From Isoperla grammatica (taxonomy: Eukaryota; Arthropoda; Insecta; Plecoptera; Perlodidae), in NCBI GenBank assembly GCA_945910005.1, contig OX246740.1:57644311-57708310 (forward strand): a DNA stretch of 64,000 nucleotides, in the 5' to 3' direction. The notes beneath the pieces are model-generated. The model saw only the letters and a program-made list of their open reading frames with translations, was not told where the DNA came from and did no database searches. Both the position numbers and the translations under genes were made by a program. Positions within the stretch are counted from its first letter, which is position 1. Each line of letters opens with the position of its first letter. Of this stretch, positions 1 to 11,912 are shown piece after piece.

Positions 1-197
1 CGTAATCAAATTTTGAGCTTGTATAATGACGGATACGATATGAGGGACTACAGCAGAAAACGAATCGAGCTTTGCAATAGAACCCCCCAACAGGTCAGAG
101 AATAACAAGTAGCCCAAACACTTGTTGGCTGGCTACAGTGGTTCCTGTTGCGTGTTGGAGTCCTGTGTATCGAGACACGGATCAATTAGCTACCGGG

Positions 198-236
198 GTG
201 CGTGAGTGCGTGAGTGCGTGAGTGCGTGAGTGCGTC
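198..236. repeat. Octanucleotide minisatellite (GTGCGTGA)n
   Basis: About five uninterrupted copies of the octamer GTGCGTGA are visible directly. The short reading frame starting at 214 is an artefact of it. Confidence 0.9.
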
Positions 237-945
237 TGCTGGCCAGCAGTGGGAAGATTGCTCCGAGATTGACCCCCCGGTAATTATTCAAGTCATTAAA
301 ACTACCAATGTGATAAAAACTATTCCTTTTCTTGAGTTGAGGATGCAACTGAGTATTTTCATCTATGTTCGAAATCTATTTCCACGTATGTTTGTAGCGT
401 AACTTCTAATAAAATCCTGTGAATATTGGGCCATGTGCAATTTGAACTATGCAACGCACATCAAACAAGCGCTTGTACTGCATTTATATTTATTTGCTCT
501 ATTTATATCATGTTCAAAACTGTGTGTACACTATCTATCTTTTTACTCTGTCGTAATACATCTTGTATCCCTGTCATCTGATATACTGATTAGTACGTTG
601 CTGTTCAAGATAAATCACACATGCACTAAACGCCACTGCATGAGATCACCTACACTGCAATAGCTCATTGCACAGCCATGCTAGACGTATATAATCTTCA
701 TAACCCCAATAACACCGTAATTACAGCCAGTCTGCATCACCCCATAATTTCCACGTCGTAACAAGTAGCAATATTGGAGGTACCTGTTGCGCAAAACGAA
801 TAAAACCAAATTACCACTTAAATCAATGTTTCATTTCATCAATTAATATCACTTGGAAAATCATCGCGCAACCGTGCACGATTCACTGTATATATGTTCA
901 AACGTAGGCATATGACGTACACTGCTGCAAAGCAGGAGGGCTCGT

Positions 946-968
946 CCCCCCCCCCCCCCCCCCCCCCC
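946..968. repeat. Poly-C homopolymer, 23 bases
   Basis: Uninterrupted C run, the longest of about seventeen G or C runs of ten or more bases in the window. It may be a site of replication slippage or sequencing error. Confidence 0.9.
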
Positions 969-1475
969 TTAGACACCAACGACAACCCCTCCTCAAGGCG
1001 CTGATGTCGGTGCTAAGCCTCACCTGTATTTCGGTGGCTGATGAATGTTGAAGCTAACAGCCCTCATGGTGACAACTACCGTATCATACTGACTGACTCG
1101 CTAGTGATGATAACTGTGGCCTAAACGCCCATCGCGTCTCCAGTTTCATAACATTCATGATCATGACGCTGATACTGTAACACTCGTACCAACTGCTGGA
1201 CGCTAGATAGTCGACAAACTAGGCGCATAAATGTATCTGTTCACGTAGAGTTGCCACGACGTTACTAGTCCCTTGCTGACGTCATAGCCGAGTACAATAG
1301 TACCAACTTAATTTTCTACTCTCTAGTTCCTTCACTATCTAGTTTGTAATTGGGGTTCCCTGGTTGGCCACGAATCACTCGTCTAAGACGAAAGCATCTC
1401 AAAGTTCAGGACAAGTTTACTGTGGGTCAATCAATAAGATTTATATATACAATTAATAAGAAAAGTTGTACTGAC

Positions 1476-2044
1476 CTTAATTCTCCGATGCTGAGTGAGC
1501 TATTACTATTAGTTTCAACTATTGCCGTAGTGGTGCGCAACGAGTCGACGGCATCCTGGCCAATCAGCACTTCGGTCCGTCCGTTGACCAATGGCGCGCG
1601 CACTTCCGTCACACTACCACTCTGATTGGCTATCCCTAGACACTCTTGATTTGGCAACGTCGCACACGTAACAGCCTGTGTCTTATTGGTCACAACACTA
1701 TCACCGAGACTTGTCCCCGCACTATCTACAACCTTCTGATTGGTCACCGTACATTCTCCCGGCCTCTTATTGGCCAACACACTCTCACTAGATCTTGAGC
1801 GTTCTTGTAGGCTGAGATCCTGCTTGAGTTCGATCTCTGCAGAGTCTGGCTCTTCTGTGCTGGAGGTGTTGTTGATGGCGTGACCGTTGGAGAGCGCTGA
1901 TGGCTTCACACCCCTGGACGACGGACGCCGGATGTTGTTGCTGGAGGAATAGTCCGGAGGGATGGAGGTCACGTAGATGGGGCTGCTCTCAATGAAGCCG
2001 TTCAGTTCTTTCTGGTGCTCGGTGGCTGGAATCTGCTGATTTAA
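1476..2044 (-). CDS. Internal coding exon of an unrecognised protein (Ser/Thr/Asn-rich, PPDY motif)
   Basis: Seen: a minus-strand frame of 189 codons plus two bases, bounded by a strong acceptor (T-rich tract ending TTACAG just above 2044) and a donor of form AAG|GTCAGT (GT at 1475-1474). Reading starts in phase 0 with LNQQIPATEHQKELNGF. About 20 residues in is SSPIYVTSIPPDYSSSN, which contains PPDY, a match to the PPxY motif known to bind WW domains. The rest is rich in Ser, Thr, Asn and Gln with few hydrophobic blocks, so probably disordered, and carries a degenerate repeat of the form V-x-N-[KQ]. Phase 0 at its start matches the phase-0 end of the exon at 22625-22761, so the two may be consecutive exons. 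I do not recognise the family and assign no function. A chance open frame is possible, but the splice sites and the abrupt loss of coding character at both edges argue against it. Confidence 0.68.
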
Positions 2045-2187
2045 CTGTAACAAACGACAAACCGATTAGCTATACAGCTACGGATATCTTGGGTCACTAA
2101 CTAATGAGATTCAAATGAGTTGATCATTCCAGTGCAATGTGTAGGTCACGCAAGCCACGGAAGTTACGTTTCAACTGTTATAATTAC

Positions 2188-2231
2188 CTTTGTAAGGAAT
2201 CTATCAAAATATTGACAGATTCCTTACAAAG
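2188..2231. repeat. Perfect short inverted repeat (15-bp arms)
   Basis: The arm CTTTGTAAGGAATCT at 2188-2202 is repeated as its exact reverse complement at 2217-2231 with a 14-nt loop. It could be a MITE remnant or hairpin. Confidence 0.85.
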
Positions 2232-2345
2232 CTAGAGAATGTGCTGGAAGGAACCGAGCTTGGGTGAACAGAAAGTCACAATAAAACAACGAGTCGAAGG
2301 GTTGAACCTGCTTGTTACCCTGCAATGTGTATGCTCGGTGTATGT

Positions 2346-2470
2346 CTCGTTTACACTTCGACGTTCAGAGTGAAGCAAAGTCACCAACCAATCAGCCGTC
2401 GTGTTTCATGGATGTTCACGTGAAACACGACAGCTGATTGGAGACGCCAAAGGACCAAACTGTAAACAAG
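2346..2470. mobile_element. Nested palindromic MITE-like element
   Basis: Inner arms at 2388-2408 and 2421-2441 are 21 bp with one mismatch around a 12-nt loop. Outer arms CTCGTTTACA (2346-2355) and its near complement (2461-2470) flank them. Such fold-back structures are typical of non-autonomous DNA elements. No target-site duplication was established. Confidence 0.5.
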
Positions 2471-4973
2471 ATTATTAAACTAAGAAAAGTCGTTGCTTAC
2501 AAAGATGATATAACCAATCAAACGTATTGGTCGTCATTCACTTCCAATTCACTATAAATTTTCACAATTTAACCATGCTGATGTAGATCAAAATTTTGCT
2601 TTCACTTTACGAATGGGAAAAGGTCAATCGTGTTGTCGCCGAAACGGGAAGAATTGTGGAGTATCATTGTTGCATGATGTCTCTATGTTATGCCCATGCA
2701 GCTCATGTATTGTCAATACTACAATGTGCCAAATTCATCAAGTTCACAGGAACCTCCACTAGAATTGCCCTCACTAAGTTCCTGACAGTTTCACTGTGAG
2801 CCAAGCAACGGATAGGCCTACGTCTGCTGAAACTTGACGAACGTGCAAGATACTGCACACATGACACATGACGTGAACACGACACGAAGGAAACACATTA
2901 CCATAATTACGGAACCATTAAACCAAGTATCTCGTGTACTTGAGTACAATAACGATGAGAATGACGTAGCCAAGACTAATCAGTCCCTTCCCTTGATACC
3001 TTCAAGATAGGCAGACGTAAAGTGTGGGAGCAAGGACGAGCATTAGATTGACCAGAAAGTCAAAATTGAGTAGACAATAGAAACATGTCAAAACATCGAA
3101 AGGTTGGACGTACCACTTTATGCTTTTGGTTGGGGTTGGGGTTTTTGTCACTATAATTATGCCAGCGATCATGTGAACACGCCTTACAGCATCTACTCTT
3201 ATAGTTGGCGGTGTGAACAGCTCTCACCGCAACCATAGTTCTATCAGTGTTCCGATATAATGTACCGTCATGCCCGGGACAAGGCTTCATTATGGTTACT
3301 CTTGTGACTGTGAGAGACCGGATTGGACTCCATCCAAACAACAACTCTTTGTCAGACTCGTGTTCAACAAGATATTGTGTAGGCGGGAGCATTCGTAACT
3401 ATAGTCTCGAGCCTCTGGTGAAACTGCGTTATCTGTGTCGAGTACGGCATGTCATGACGTCAAACAGAGAAGAGCATTGTGAAGAATCAATTCCAATGAT
3501 CAAATAACTTATGTATTTTATGCTATTGAGATTTTCCGGGTATAATCGTGTGAAAAGGTGGAGAAAACCCAACTGTTGGTCCGTATTGCAATGCGCTTCT
3601 TCATGGACCTATGAAGAGAGTTGACAGTGAATGACAACATGTGTTTGCGATAGTGCGTTAGTGACAACAACACTATACAAAGGTTTTAACACGGAAAACC
3701 TCAATAGTATAGTTGACTCCCGTGAATGCATTCGAATTAACTTACATTTGTTGTTTATTTTTTTGTATGTAAGTTACTAAATAGTCCGTAATCTCTGTTT
3801 TCATAAAGTTATTCCAATGATTCACTAAATTAAATGCGTTTACGTGGTCTTATGGGAGGTCTTATGTCAAAGATTGAAGGCATTGCATTGCCCTGGCTTG
3901 GAAGGTTTGACTTTGGGATTAAACACCATTGTTGGGTGGAGTGAATTGCTGTGGACTGGTCTTTGATACGTGAGAGTAATTGGCTATAGATGTTTGGACG
4001 TCGATATCGGGGTCTCGAGTGGCGAGGGAGGTATTTGGAGGGGGTGGGGGCGCTATCGAGTTTCACACGAGGGTGAGGGCGGTGAGGACAGAGTCGAAGA
4101 ATTCCGAGGGCGGTGGAACACGGGGGGGGGGGGGGTACACTACACGTGGCTTCAATGGATTGACAGAGTAGAAAGCGGGATGTACTGTGAGGGGTTTAAC
4201 ACAATGGAAGGAACGGGCGGTTGAAAGTTGAAAGCTAAGAAGTACAGTTTGGACTGAGTAGATTGGAATGATATGTAAATCAGAGCATGTACGAGGGATG
4301 AGTTGACAGCGAGGAATTTGTTTGAGGATATGAAGTATGTAAGCATTCACTCTGCAGGCTCAAACAATACACTTGGAAAATAAACAGCTAACCTTCATAA
4401 TGTTTGCCATTATGACAGGTTATGAGAGTGTTTCTTCAAATCTTAGCATGCATATGTTTAGAGTTTAACATTCAATGTAAATGTTGTCATTACACAGATT
4501 CTTCACACGAGTTGAAAGAAATAAACAGATCACATCCGCCCGTTCACACCAATGTTAGAAAGGTGTTAAAACAACCCATTCTACTCCTCCCGCTTCCTAT
4601 AGAGCCATGGTGTAAAGAGAGAGGATATGACTGTTCATTAGTTCGACAACTGTATAGCAAACACTATAAAAAAAAAACGAAATACATTCCATATGCAGCG
4701 TGTGTCTCATTGCTAAAATGCTACCACCAACGAAACATACACAGCATTCATTACTTTTTACTAATCCATTAGTTTTCGTGCATGTTTTTTACGGGCATTT
4801 CTCCCTGTTGTTTAGGCCACACAAGAGCATCATTTCAGGGCGCATCAGGAAACCGTCCAGCCTCACATACAGTTCGCATAGACGCCCTTCCTGCAATGAC
4901 ACAAAGCCGTCACCCCATACTCTTGACGGTGACTGTACCCCGGTGCCGGCAACCTGTTTATTAGCGGGCGCAC

Positions 4974-5508
4974 TAAACTTTGTCTCACTGCAGGATGAGA
5001 CCGCGAGAAGTGGCAAATGCCACTGCAAGAGTAGGGTTTTACCGACCCCTGAGATTCCTTTATTGTGAACACCCGCGCGCTTCGTCCACTCGACATAATT
5101 GACAAGCAATTATCGGCTTATCGTGCATAACCGAAAATCCTAATACAGTATGATGATAGAACATTTTCTTAGAATTAACACCTGTTCCAATGGCCGTAAT
5201 ATTTAAAACAATACTAAAAACTCAACAACTTGCCCAGTTTTCGATGTAGAGCTTCCATTCAAAATTTCATATTCATGAAATACCGAAAATAAAAACCTTG
5301 TAGTAGTGCTAATTCAGTTGCCGATAATATTGCACTGGTAGTTATTTCTGGTATTTGACCGCGATCATGTGAATCAACTAGGGAAGCTGTCATTCCATTC
5401 ATCTGATGTGCTGTGAGCGCCGAGCTACAATTAGGGTTGCACAAAATCTGGAGAGAGGAAAAACCGGTTTGACTAGTCTCATCCTACGATGAGACAAAGT
5501 TTACTCAG
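4974..5508. repeat. Inverted repeat pair around ACTTTGTCTCA
   Basis: A ~30-bp sequence near 4974-5003 (core AAACTTTGTCTCA then GGATGAGAC) recurs inverted near 5477-5508. The enclosed ~470 bp includes overlapping open frames of no recognised family. It may be a remnant of a transposon with terminal inverted repeats. Confidence 0.4.
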
Positions 5509-5794
5509 CATCCGCCGGCGCTTGGGTCCAGGGGGGGGGGGGGGGTCAGGGGTCAGTGGGCGCTGCCCCGGGCGCCAGGTCGCGCGGAACACAGCTGATT
5601 GGGTCGGTGTCAAGTGACAAGCGGTCGAGCGGTCGAGCTAATAATGAGGGACTTTTGGAACGAAACCGTTCAATTTTAAAACATAACAAGCTTGAAACAA
5701 ATAAATCAAAACGTGCTTGTCACAGAAGTTTGGGAATCGTGTTTCAAAAACGTGCCTTAGCCGCAAGTGAATAATATTTGGACATTAATACGAT

Positions 5795-5920
5795 TATGGA
5801 TGTCTGGATGGAGATGTTAAAATACACCATGCGTGGCCTATCCAGGATTCGAACTGGGAACCACTTAGTGCCCGACTGAGGTTATTAGATCATAAAGCAG
5901 GGCCGACTAAAAGAGTGACA
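5795..5920 (-). mobile_element. tRNA-derived SINE-like sequence
   Basis: Read on the minus strand there is a B-box-like CAGTTCGAATCCTGG preceded about 40 nt upstream by an A-box-like stretch, then a short non-tRNA tail. A true tRNA gene is unlikely because the acceptor and anticodon stems do not pair cleanly. Confidence 0.4.
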
Positions 5921-6994
5921 GACTTAAGAAAGCGGTGGGAAATGGGAATAACCAGACACCGCCAACGCCAACTCCACGGGAAAGAGCGACTCATCCGTCA
6001 CTCAATCACGCCAGCTTATCAGCGCTATCTCTCGACAGTGTTATTGACGTATCGAGACGATGATGGGTGGACACTGCACTAAGCGCATCGTACTACGTCA
6101 CACATGCACGCCAGCCAACGACCACACAGCCTCGTGTTACGTAAGGTAGGTAATTGTCTCCTTGCCCCGACCCAGCACGGATTAGTCTAGACAAAGGAGC
6201 CGACATCCTAGACGAAACTGTCTCACGTCACGTGATCAACTTCTCCAGCATCAGGCTGTCATGTTTAGGACGGATACGTCAATGGTCAAAGAGGTTATAA
6301 CTAAAAAAAAAAACAAGTAGCTCGTCTGAGATATGTAAATACATAGGATTAAAGTTGTGTGTTCGCTACAGATAGCGAGGTTTGGTTTCATACAGCCAAA
6401 GTTATGCGGTTTAAAGTCGAACATTTTTAACTGGAAATTAACCTCCAGCCTAGTCACAGGCAGTTCTTTTATCGTCTCAACTCTCGAACAGTATTATTAG
6501 GTATAGTTAGACTGTTAGTACTGCAATACTATAATGAATCTATAAATAATGAGTAAAACAACAAACAAGCCACGTCAAACATCTTCGCCAACGTTTATAG
6601 TTCCATTTGTAGTTAACTGTGCTTGTGTATATAATTAATCTCCATTACAATGCACAAGAGGCTGCTACTTATTGCTGTGACTGTGAGAGAAATCTTCGCT
6701 ATTCAGACCCCACAGGGCAACAATAACATTATTCTCGATGTGAAAGCAACGAAGACTTAAAAGTTTATAACTCTATTCCTAATAAGGTGTTTTTCATATA
6801 TACAATCGTAGTTTTTATCTTCGTAAATAGCCTACTCAAAAAGTGTAGGCCTGCAAATGCACCTGCACATCCTTTCACCCATGGCCTACATCCGTCTATA
6901 TTACGCCCTTCAGAACAGTTTCTGACTCCAAAGTAGTTAAAAATGATTGATCGACAATTTGAACAAACTCTCTGCTCAGGGCTCACGTTTCTGA

Positions 6995-7561
6995 TCTCTT
7001 TGACCACCACGTCTTTAGCAAAGAAGTTAGAAAGTCCTAATCGAACTTTTCATCTCACTCATCTCAGAGCTGCCATAACTTGCTTTCGTTTCGACCAATT
7101 AAAATGAAGAACTCGGGAGCTGTTTGTTTTTCGTTCGTTATAAGTTATAAGCTATAACCCACCGCCGACTGAAATGGGCAATCAAATGTGTACACGAAGG
7201 CGGTGTGTTTCATGGACACGGTTGGTCATGGGAAGCAGAGAATGCGACATACCTGATATCTTGCACATAACTGACAATGAAGCATGAAAAACGTTCTAAA
7301 TTATACCCTTGTTTTTCTTTATTTTGTTTTTAAAAGTAGTGAAAACTGAGTGTTTTTAGCTTTTCAATCGTACATAGTAAAAAATGATATTTTTCCAAAT
7401 TATCTGTAGCCATTTAAAAAAATTGTTCAAGTATCAATATCGAAAAAGTGAACCATAACCAACAATGTGGTTTCATAAGAACTAAACAAAGAATTCAAAA
7501 TGTGTCAAATAGTTTAATCATCTCCTTGACCACGTCTTTATATCAAAGAAGTTAGAAAGTC
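6995..7561. repeat. Diverged direct repeat, two copies
   Basis: A ~40-bp block (TTGACCAC...GTCTTTA...CAAAGAAGTTAGAAAGTC) occurs at 6995-7036 and 7521-7561, with weaker similarity for about 80 bp further on. It could be an old tandem duplication or two copies of one dispersed repeat. Confidence 0.55.
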
Positions 7562-8396
7562 AGTGTCCTACTCAAACATCTCATAAACATCGACAGTTTA
7601 ATTTTGGAAACCAATTAATTGGTTGTAAACTAAATGTATGGCTATTAATTATTACCCACTTGTTCGATATTGTGTAGCATTTCTCGAGATATTACTGAAC
7701 AGTAAATAATGATGATGTTGGCTGAAATTGTCGGATGTGCCTACTACGTTACGTGGACGGTAATTGCGCCTATAGGGCCGTGCATGATATCTTTATGGAT
7801 GGCAATTGTATTGTTAAAACGCTAATGACGTAATGTCATACCCACCGTGGAACAAAACAACACAAAGTGCACATTTGAAATAGCTGAACCAGGATCTTCT
7901 CTCTGGCCTCGGGCCTTGGGGTTTCACAGTTCCCAGAAGCAACTCCACTGGAAGATAATGTGATACACCTACTTGACTATTCACGTTCTCAAGTAAATAT
8001 AGACTAGGTAAACGAGCATCTAAATAATCATCGTGTACAAATCATCTATCTTGCCTAATAGAACACCGACCAACTTGTATCTGAACTGTTCTATTTCTCT
8101 CAATAACTATCTTCTCACCTCGTGCCCAACCCGTGCTCATGCCTACATTTCACTGTGGCGGTTGCTTTCAGACATTAATGGTAATTGGTAATAATACATG
8201 ATCGACGGTAGGTAAGGTTCGATTATCTAATGATAATCTCACCTTTCATTATAACCTACATGCCCCTTGAAAATGAGCCCAACTTCACGAAAAAATATTC
8301 ACTTGTGTTATCTGCATTCAGATACGAATACAGACAATTTATATTCGACTAGAATCAAATTAACAACCTCGGTTTAAAAACTTAATATGATAGATA

Positions 8397-8424
8397 TTAA
8401 ATAAATAAATAAATAAATAAATAA
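8397..8424. repeat. (TAAA)n microsatellite
   Basis: About seven copies of the tetranucleotide, preceded by GATAGATATTAAATAA, which resembles the retroelement tail seen at 13820 and 44010. Confidence 0.75.
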
Positions 8425-8626
8425 AGAAGATATTCATTACTTCTTGGCGCAAAATTTCAATTGTATTGATTAAAGTCCACACATTATGTATAATGTTTTT
8501 TTGAAAACTTCAGTAAGAAAGTTAATTCGTGCCTGTAACTGCTCTGTCCCCCTCGTTCTATCAGCGAACGATGTCCCGTGGGTGAAGCGCCCTCATATAC
8601 CCGGACCATATACCCGGACCCATATA

Positions 8627-9029
8627 CAGTGAGGATTTCAGGCATATCCCGGGGGGGGGGGGGGGGGGCGGAGCCCCCCCCCGGGATACTTACTTTACAC
8701 TTTGCAAAAAAAAATGCAAAATACAAGAAAATGAGGTTTATTTTGCCATAGGACTAGGAAATAAATCGATTTCCACGAAAAACTCATCTACATAAATGTT
8801 GCAACATTTTATTTTCTATTTAAACGATGTAAGGTAAAGGTAAGAATGGCAAATAGGAATTACCTCATATTCGAAAACTGAAAGGATGGCATCAACAGAG
8901 ACCGTAACCCCCTCCACCCCTGCCTTTTGTCACGGCGTAAAAAAAAAAGCCATAAAATGAGTTACTAATTTAGCAACACCCCAGATTTTTATCAGCCCCC
9001 CCTAGGAAAAATGTCTGAAATCTTCACTG
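8627..9029. mobile_element. Non-autonomous hAT-type DNA transposon, 403 bp
   Basis: Seen: the ends are inverted, CAGTGAGGATTTCAG at the left and the complement of CAGTGAAGATTTCAG at the right, continuing imperfectly for ~24 bp. The element is flanked by identical 8-bp direct repeats CCCATATA (8619-8626 and 9030-9037). Known: 8-bp target-site duplications with CAGTG-type termini are characteristic of hAT-superfamily elements. The left arm carries an 18-G run and a C run that can pair with it. No transposase frame is present, so it would have depended on an autonomous relative. Confidence 0.85.
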
Positions 9030-9039
9030 CCCATATAAC

Positions 9040-11430
9040 CGGGCAAGCAACATCACCCGCAGTAAACTGCATCAACAGAGTAGATGCGACGCTTCGTATG
9101 TAAATGCATCACATTGTGTCTCACATAGACAAGGTCGCCGCCCTCCCACGCTCACAGTCTACCCACGCACAGCCACCTAAACAACGCTTTGTTTTTAACT
9201 TTCACTCTCGTTTCCATCCTTGCATGCTAAACATTGTCTGTTTTGTTGAAATAATGGCGATCCCAGGGCTCGGCCGATAACCGTTCTCTTACACACCTTT
9301 CTCCTTCGTTTTGTACAACAATCTTACCACGTTATCTGTGATCTTACGGTACTTATAATGTTCGGAAGTCGATCGTTAAGTATTTACCTTAATTTATTTA
9401 TTTATTATAATTATACGAATACTTACAAACCGTTATCTATATTAACATATTCCCTAATAGCAAATTGTTGTAGAAATGGTATCCTCCAATAAATGCCGGT
9501 AGCTATCGTAACAGATGACGATGGAAAATAATGAATACATAGCCATAGTCAGCACATACGAAAATGCTTACACACTCGAATACTACTTCTTAGTACTACA
9601 GCTCAACCCCCCTTCACTAATGGTTCTTATATGAGTTATTCAAGCAATGCGTATAAATATTACCACTTTCTGCTCGCCCAATCAGATTGTCCTCATTGTA
9701 AATAACAAAATTAATGAAAGAATTTTAAATCAGTAGAGAGTAAATAAGCCCAATGGGCAATGTTGCTCTATAGGGAGTATGGGTTCTAGAATATGAAAAC
9801 GTTGTAAATATTAAACCACTGCAGCTGTCTGACCCTCAACTCGAGATAATCTGGTCCGCGTTCCCCATGGGAAATAATTTATGTCCTGGAAGAAAAGGTC
9901 ACTAAAACTGAAACCCAAAGGAAGTTAATTATTAAGTTGTAATGTCCCACGATATGTGTTGTGTGTGAGTGGTCGGCTAGCAGTGGCGGCTCGACTGATG
10001 TGAGGGGGGGGGGGGGGTAGATACACGAGAGCAGCTTGCGACGAGGTGAAGGAAGTAGTTTTGATACCGATAGTTGGTCACAAATTGTTGGAGCAGATTA
10101 TCTCATGAGAGTCGGTGAGAAATGTCAAAGATTTGTCGTTGTCGGTGATTGAATTTGCTACATCTTCTACCGAGACACGTGAAAATATTTGAGCAGCAGT
10201 TGGCTACAAATTGAATTGGCGACTGCTGATCCGGATATATACGAAGGAATTAGTTTAGCTTCCTTGAGATGGGTGGGGGGGGGGGGGGGTGGGGGGGACT
10301 CGGTAGTAACCCTAATCGCGATGTAACATAGAACGAGACTTCAAATCCACGATCCCTAAATTGCAAAATGTCGCCGAGATCATCTGTCAAGAGGCGGAAG
10401 GATTACATTCGAAGGAAATTTGTAACGCGGAATAGTGAGGTTTTGAAATAAAATCATGAACAGTGGGTCTGCTTGTTCTTGATAAAAACTTCATGTTAAA
10501 GCATCTTTATCAGCGCTAAAAGGTGTTAGATGAACTATCGCGAAGTACGCATCCTTGTATCCCTACACCTCACACGTCTAGACATCCTTGTATCCCTACA
10601 ACTCACACGTCTAGACATCCGTGTATCCCTACTATGAGGTCTGGACTTTGTCAGAGTGGTGACCCAGGGCTGGAGTCTGGATAACTAGGAGAAAAAAACA
10701 CGGGTTCAGGGTTGAAGGGTGCATGGGATATATCCACGACCCTCGAACTGGTATCTGACAGGTCTCCCTCTCCCTCCCCCCCCCCCACTCAAAGAATGTG
10801 GTGTGTGTGTGTTTATGAAAATTGTGTTTTTTATAAAAATATAAAAGCTTATAATAATTATGGTTCTACTGTCTGATATTTGGAGGTAGCAACCGGCAAC
10901 GACATCAGTGTGCGGTATGTCTGTATGACAATTGCAAATATTCGTCAATGCTCATATCCATATTATTAATATTATTACTTATACCATTCTATGAATTATG
11001 ATAACAATTATTCTGTGATTTAAATTGCAATAAATGTCTGTTACGAGTAGGGATCGAACCCAGCTAATGTTCATGTTCCCATATAAAGCTATTATTATGA
11101 AATGTTACCATGGAACCATAAAATAATGTATTTATAACGTAAATCTGCGAAGACCATGAACTAAATACCTGAAAAAGGTTCAAATTTATTCAACTGTGTC
11201 ACACAATCGCGTATAAAACATGGCAGGCACCGTTTACAATGGGTCTATTCAACTTGCAGGTGTAACAAAATAACAACACAAAACAACGTCACCACATACA
11301 ATAGTGCCCAGGAAGTGGACCGTGAAATGAATTACATTAGGTCCACATTCTTCAGTGGTCATCATTGGTGGACCTGTTTACGGTGTATATGTTGTTGCAG
11401 TACTAGTTTTTCAGAGTGGTATGGTACTCG
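9040..11430. other. Intron-like region, no gene seen
   Basis: Low-complexity AT-rich sequence with G/C runs at 10004-10017, 10275-10289 and 10776-10786 and a 33-bp minisatellite at 10550. The motif CAGTGGCGGCTC at 9981 resembles a hAT terminus, but no matching second end was found. Confidence 0.5.
10550..10632. repeat. 33-bp minisatellite, 2.5 copies
   Basis: The block starting CATCCTTGTATCCCTACA recurs at 10550, 10583 and (partly) 10616 with very few differences, indicating recent duplication. Confidence 0.85.
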
Positions 11431-11434
11431 AAGT

Positions 11435-11592
11435 CAGAGCCTACCTCATTAGCTGGTGATGGTGCAACAAGCGTTGGCCAAGGCCCAGGGTTCGCATCCC
11501 GGCCGGTGCAGCTCAGAGCCTACCTCATTAGCTGGTGATGGTGCAACAAGCGTTGGCCAAGGCCCAGGGTTCGCATCCCGGCCAGTGCAGCT
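11435..11592 (+). mobile_element. Tandemly duplicated tRNA-like SINE head, 2 x 79 bp
   Basis: Two adjacent 79-bp copies (11435-11513 and 11514-11592) differ at a single base. Each has an A-box-like TTAGCTGGTGATGG and a B-box-like GGTTCGCATCCCGG at the spacing of an internal RNA polymerase III promoter. The cloverleaf is poor, so a functional tRNA is unlikely. A tRNA-derived SINE with a doubled head is the best reading. Confidence 0.65.
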
Positions 11593-11799
11593 TTCATTGC
11601 TACTGCATGAGCTCGTCTCAAACCATGAACCTCCCATCTTATTGATGTTGTTTATTGATTTGTCTGTCTCCTATTACTGTCGGTCGGTTGATCACAAAGA
11701 CTATGCATTATTTTATTTATTTATTTATTCTATATTGCAACAGGACCGTGGTCACACTGAGTACTGATGAATGATTATGATAGATCATGAAAGGAGGAG

Positions 11800-11912
11800 G
11801 GGAGCCTGGTACCGGCACGTAGTCTACTCCTGCCGAAAAGTACCAATTGGCATAGCAAGATAGCAATAATAAAGACGTAAATGAGAAAGGATCATCATCA
11901 TTGGTTGAGTTC
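11800..11912 (+). mobile_element. SINE family with ATC-repeat tail, copy 1
   Basis: The 3' part (AGCAATAATAAAGACGTAAA then ATCATCATCATT) closely matches the element at 57600-57800, which has an intact B box. Here the B-box region (GGCACGTAGTCTACTCCTG) is degraded. Confidence 0.6.

Larger units (their letters stand above)
1..1475. other. Intergenic or intronic sequence, no gene seen
   Basis: No reading frame here looks coding. It holds an octamer minisatellite at 198-236 and a 23-base poly-C run at 946-968. If the minus-strand gene at 1476-2044 is real, this stretch begins its next downstream intron. Confidence 0.5.
2045..8626. other. Intron-like region, no coding exon supported
   Basis: Lies between the two candidate exons of the minus-strand gene. 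It contains palindromic elements at 2188-2231 and 2346-2470, G runs at 4122-4135 and 5531-5545, a SINE-like sequence near 5795-5920, and a diverged direct repeat at 6995 and 7521. None of the open frames here shows splice-site or family support. Confidence 0.5.

Noticed and set aside
4422..5109. Overlapping frames of 106-122 codons
   Set aside because: No recognised motifs, an A-rich homopolymer inside one of them, and an inverted-repeat context; not supported as genes.
9981..10300. hAT element starting CAGTGGCGGCTC
   Set aside because: The right-hand inverted end and an 8-bp duplication could not be found, so it was not listed as an element.
11435..11592. Functional tRNA genes (also at 47255, 48520, 50600, 57595)
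   Set aside because: A and B boxes are visible, but acceptor and anticodon stems do not pair convincingly and non-tRNA tails follow; SINE heads fit better.
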